From the NCBI GenBank assembly GCA_003054665.1, contig QAYY01000010.1:1-64000 (forward strand): DNA of 64,000 nucleotides, written 5' to 3'. The notes below the pieces were generated by a model that was given only the letters and a program-made list of their open reading frames with translations, was not told the DNA's origin and did no database searches. The first letter of the stretch is position 1, and the number at the start of each line of letters is the position of its first letter. This document shows, in pieces, positions 62,285 through 64,000 of this stretch. Made by a program: the position numbers and the translations under genes. The stretch is from Opitutaceae bacterium EW11 (GTDB taxonomy: Bacteria > Verrucomicrobiota > Verrucomicrobiia > Opitutales > Opitutaceae).

Positions 62285-64000
62285 ATGAAATCTCGCGTGA
62301 GTTGGACCGTCGCCGCCCTGCTATCAGCGTCCGGCACCCTCTTTGCCGGCGGCGGCAAGCCCACTCTGCTGGGCTGGAACAACCTCGGCATGCACTGCAT
62401 GGACGACGACTACGACGTCTTCTCCATCCTGCCGCCCTACAACACCGTCAACGCGCAGTTCCTCGACGCGTCGGGGCATCTGCTGAAGTCGGGCTCCGGC
62501 GTCACGCTCACCTATGAGGCGGTCGCGGATCCGGACGGATCGATCAACACCACCTCGGTCGGGAAAACGAATTTCTGGGTCGACGCCACCGACCTCTTCG
62601 GCCCCGGCGCTCCGACTGCCGACAAGGGTCTCGCCGGCTTCGCCATGCCCGGCAAATCGAACGTCCCGCAGAAAATGGCCTGGACCGCCACGGCCCAGAA
62701 CTGGTTCGAGGCGACGGGCATTCCGATCACGCCGACCGACGACGCCGGCCGCCGCAATTCGTATCCGATGATGCGGCTGAAGGCCCGCAACACCCAGGGC
62801 ACGGTGCTCGCCCAGGTCGACGTCGTTCTCCCGGTTTCGGACGAAATGGACTGCCGCGCTTGTCACGCGTCCGGCAGCGGACCCGCCGCGATGCCCGCCG
62901 GTGGATGGGAGTACGACTCCAACTCCAAACACGATTTCCGTTTCAACATTCTCAGGCTGCACGACGAGAAAAACGCCGGATCGGCGCTCTACCAAACCGC
63001 GCTGCAGACCGTGGGTTATTCGGCGTCTGGCCTGTACGCCACCGCGAAGGGCGGCATGTCCATCCTGTGCGCAGAGTGCCATTCCTCCGAAGCGCTCCCC
63101 GGCAGCGGCGTCGCCGGTGTTCCCCCGCTCACCCGGGCCGTGCACGGCGTTCACGCCAGCGTGATCAGCCCTCGGAGCGGCCTCAGTCTCAACGCCACGG
63201 CCAATCGCTCTTCTTGTTACGAATGTCATCCGGGATCGACGACCCAGTGCCTCCGCGGCGCGATGGGAGCAGCCGTGGATCCGGCCAACGGACAGCTGGC
63301 GATGCAGTGCCAGAGCTGCCACGGCACGATGTCGCAGGTCGCCTCCACCTCTCGCACCGGCTGGCTCGACGAACCCAACTGCCAAGCGTGCCACACCGGC
63401 ACCGCCCGCCAGAACAGCGGCCAGATCCGTTTCACCAACGCACTGCTAGCCAACGGTACCGTCCGCGTCCCGCAGAACACGCGCTTCGCCACGACTCCGA
63501 ACACCCCCGCGCCCGGCAAGTCGCTCTACCGGTTCTCCGCCGGCCATGGCGGACTGCAATGCTCGGCGTGTCACGGATCGACCCACGCGGAATTCACGAG
63601 CAGCCACCGAAACGACAACATTTACTCTCAGGAACTGCAGGGGCACGTGGGCGTGCTGGCCGAGTGCACCGCCTGCCACGCGAAGCAGCCCACCACGGTG
63701 GCCGGCGGCCCGCACGGCATGCATCCGATCGGCAACGCCTGGATCGACAAACACGAGGACGCGGTGAACTCCGGTTGCCAGGACTGCCACGGGACCGACT
63801 GGCGCGGCACCGTTCTTAGCCAGGCAAAGGCCAACCGCACGTTCAGCGTCGAGGGCAAGACGGTCAAATTCTGGCGCGGCCAAAACGTCAGCTGTTACGA
63901 GTGCCACAACGGTCCGCGAGGCGAAGGCAACGCGCCCGCCGCGCCCAAGGTGCTCGCCTCCGTCACCCTCGCCGGCATCTCCGGGGTGAGTTCGATCAGC
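62285..64000 (+). CDS. Secreted multihaem cytochrome c, 3'-truncated by the window edge
   Basis: The ATG at 62285 begins a signal peptide (WTVAALLSASGTLFAGGG), and the frame stays open to the right edge (572 codons visible, no stop). After a ~180-residue N-terminal domain (GWNNLGMHCMDDDYDVFS; FWVDATDLFGPG) nine C-x-x-C-H motifs follow: CRACH, CAECH, CYECH, CQSCH, CQACH, CSACH, CTACH, CQDCH and CYECH. Additional His residues (HGVHAS, GGPHGMHP) could be distal ligands. The protein is expected in the periplasm or outside the cell as an electron conduit. It is divergent from the giant repeat gene. The C-terminus and total haem number are unknown. Confidence 0.85.
   Translation, partial: MKSRVSWTVAALLSASGTLFAGGGKPTLLGWNNLGMHCMDDDYDVFSILPPYNTVNAQFLDASGHLLKSGSGVTLTYEAVADPDGSINTTSVGKTNFWVDATDLFGPGAPTADKGLAGFAMPGKSNVPQKMAWTATAQNWFEATGIPITPTDDAGRRNSYPMMRLKARNTQGTVLAQVDVVLPVSDEMDCRACHASGSGPAAMPAGGWEYDSNSKHDFRFNILRLHDEKNAGSALYQTALQTVGYSASGLYATAKGGMSILCAECHSSEALPGSGVAGVPPLTRAVHGVHASVISPRSGLSLNATANRSSCYECHPGSTTQCLRGAMGAAVDPANGQLAMQCQSCHGTMSQVASTSRTGWLDEPNCQACHTGTARQNSGQIRFTNALLANGTVRVPQNTRFATTPNTPAPGKSLYRFSAGHGGLQCSACHGSTHAEFTSSHRNDNIYSQELQGHVGVLAECTACHAKQPTTVAGGPHGMHPIGNAWIDKHEDAVNSGCQDCHGTDWRGTVLSQAKANRTFSVEGKTVKFWRGQNVSCYECHNGPRGEGNAPAAPKVLASVTLAGISGVSSIS

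Noticed and set aside
1-64000. CRISPR arrays, tRNA and rRNA genes
   Set aside because: No regularly spaced identical repeats with unique spacers outside the coding octad array, and no tRNA cloverleaf or rRNA-like sequence, were found by eye.

Overview
The window is high-GC, densely coded bacterial DNA. Several features fit a Verrucomicrobiota (Opitutaceae-like) host: two very large TonB-dependent receptors carrying the L-S-P-F-x-V motif just after the signal peptide, a short divergent RNA polymerase omega subunit, a LacI regulator and pectin-type carbohydrate enzymes, multihaem cytochromes, and a UbiB/phasin-like pair. This assignment comes from protein style and was not checked against a database.

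Layout. 0.4-4.3 kb (minus): a membrane-anchored multihaem cytochrome and a 4-bp-overlapping FG-GAP/UnbV protein. 4.7-9.3 kb (plus): a two-domain transcriptional regulator, then a beta-propeller protein, an SDR, an SRPBCC protein, a DUF899 protein and a small membrane protein. 9.3-11.3 kb (minus): a UbiB-type kinase and a phasin-like partner. 11.3-13.1 kb: a gene-poor stretch holding an AT-rich island and a RAYT-like transposase tail. 13.1-23.0 kb: a GT39-type glycosyltransferase, a MacB/ADOP-type permease, a LacI regulator, and a Y_Y_Y-type histidine kinase overlapping its NarL-type response regulator. 23.6-33.9 kb (plus): a polysaccharide-use locus with a TonB-dependent receptor, two small secreted proteins, a GH127 enzyme and a PL26-like exo-lyase. 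34.0-41.1 kb (minus): a tight seven-gene operon (alpha/beta hydrolase, isochorismatase-type hydrolase, ABM protein, amidohydrolase, DoxX, AlgE-like porin, VOC dioxygenase) that looks like uptake and detoxification of an aromatic or electrophilic compound. 41.5-42.1 kb: rpoZ and a coupled small ORF. 42.1-49.6 kb: a second TonB-dependent receptor, divergent from a four-gene ECF-sigma operon whose third gene appears to carry a Lon-like domain between membrane segments. 49.6-51.7 kb: a lipoprotein hydrolase, a CusF-like copper protein and a cytochrome c lipoprotein. 51.9-61.6 kb (minus): a GT41 (OGT/SPINDLY-type) glycosyltransferase downstream of a 2493-residue repeat protein. 62.3 kb to the right edge: a nine-haem (or more) secreted cytochrome, cut by the window end.

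The most unusual object is the giant protein at 54127-61608. From its first residue to five residues before its end it is 311 octads of consensus [ST]-x-x-Q-[ILV]-x-x-L in one register. The octads that lack Gln recur every 3 or 4 octads (about 3.43 on average by hand count), which suggests a superhelix of about 27.5 residues per turn. The protein is extremely rich in Ser/Thr and lies 82 bp upstream of a GT41 O-GlcNAc-type transferase on the same strand, so the two may be a dedicated glycosyltransferase and substrate. Other unusual items are a 48-base remnant of a TonB-receptor 3' end after the small secreted gene at 27.3 kb, a pair of near-identical terminators, a CxC-rich amidohydrolase tail, and the sigma-factor/Lon-like membrane operon.
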